A stretch of DNA of 5,858 nucleotides from DASZIT01 sp036264255. GTDB lineage: Bacteria; Actinomycetota; Acidimicrobiia; Acidimicrobiales; RAAP-2. Shown here in pieces: positions 5,688 through 5,858 of the stretch; the stretch's first letter is position 1; every line of letters starts with the position of its first letter. The stretch lies in assembly GCA_036264255.1 (NCBI GenBank), contig DATARI010000136.1, positions 1 through 5,858 of the forward strand, in the 5' to 3' direction. The notes under the pieces are model-generated. The model was not told the origin of the DNA. It saw nothing but the letters and a program-made list of their open reading frames with translations, and searched no databases. The translations under genes were made by a program, and so were the position numbers.

Positions 5688-5858
5688 TCAGAGCAAGGTG
5701 GGGTCGGAGGGGGTCATCTCCAGGTGGGCCAAGGCCCGGGGGGCGGCCATCCGGCCCCTGGCGGTGCGCTGCAACAGGCCCTGCTGCAACAGGTAGGGCT
5801 CGTAGGCGTCCTCGATGGTGTTGGGCTCCTCGCCGATGCACTGGGCCAGCGTGGTCAG
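5688..5858 (-). CDS. ruvB: RuvB, Holliday junction branch-migration helicase (C-terminal 56 residues only)
   Basis: Only the last 56 codons and the TGA stop lie in the window; the gene continues past the right edge. RuvB is the hexameric AAA+ motor that, with RuvA, moves Holliday junctions during recombination repair. The visible part belongs to the C-terminal winged-helix DNA-binding domain. It shows IGEEPNTIEDAYEPYLLQQG followed by LLQRTARGRMAAPRALAHL, close to the family pattern of GEE..TIEDVYEPYLIQ.GF..RTPRGR.AT. It ends in a short variable tail (EMTPSDPTLL). The ATPase motifs cannot be seen here. Its place just before queA fits the common ruvB-queA-tgt order. Confidence 0.95.
   Translation of the reverse strand: MTTLAQCIGEEPNTIEDAYEPYLLQQGLLQRTARGRMAAPRALAHLEMTPSDPTLL

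Noticed and set aside
5644..5841. A 65-codon minus-strand frame at the ruvB end
   Set aside because: It is out of frame with the clear RuvB C-terminus and has shadow-type Arg/Pro/His composition.
1..5858. The whole ruvB-queA-tgt-yajC-secD-secF cluster as a novel system
   Set aside because: This gene order is widespread and well known in bacteria, and every gene has an established housekeeping role. No extra unknown gene lies among them.

Overview
The window is a block of conserved bacterial housekeeping genes, all on the minus strand and read from right to left: ruvB (3' end only) - queA - tgt - yajC - secD - secF (3' end missing). Its base composition is strongly GC-rich, with G or C in most third codon positions. 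The SecD, SecF and Tgt sequence variants look actinobacterial. Examples are the SecD motif around VDSYIVYFERLKDE and the Tgt motif VAPTRMARHG. A lineage such as Acidimicrobiia is plausible, but this is inference from protein style and needs a phylogeny.

Layout from right to left, which is the direction of transcription: positions 5858-5688 encode the last 56 residues of the Holliday-junction helicase RuvB. A 132-bp spacer (5687-5556) follows and holds small inverted and direct repeats. Next come queA (5555-4485) and tgt (4488-3373), joined by an ATGA stop/start overlap. A 79-bp spacer (3372-3294) carries a weak promoter-like element. Then come yajC (3293-2736), secD (2729-1200, after a 6-bp gap) and secF (1203 to the left edge), which overlaps secD by another ATGA. 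No stretch longer than 132 bp lacks a gene.

The genes form two functional pairs. QueA and Tgt act in queuosine modification of tRNA wobble position 34: Tgt inserts preQ1 and QueA adds the epoxycyclopentane ring precursor. YajC, SecD and SecF form the accessory membrane complex of the SecYEG translocon, which uses the proton gradient to pull proteins outward. RuvB belongs to an upstream ruvABC-type recombination block. The order ruvB-queA-tgt-yajC-secD-secF is a known, widespread bacterial arrangement, so the cluster itself is not new.

I see no mobile element, CRISPR array, tRNA, rRNA, toxin-antitoxin or defence system, and no previously undescribed multigene system. The unusual parts are protein-level additions. 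YajC has a C-terminal tail of about 75 residues rich in His, Asp and Glu. SecF has an acidic N-terminal extension of about 70 residues. SecD has only two cysteines, both in its extracytoplasmic insert. QueA departs from its usual consensus at one motif. Both acidic tails should face the cytoplasm, next to the translocon.
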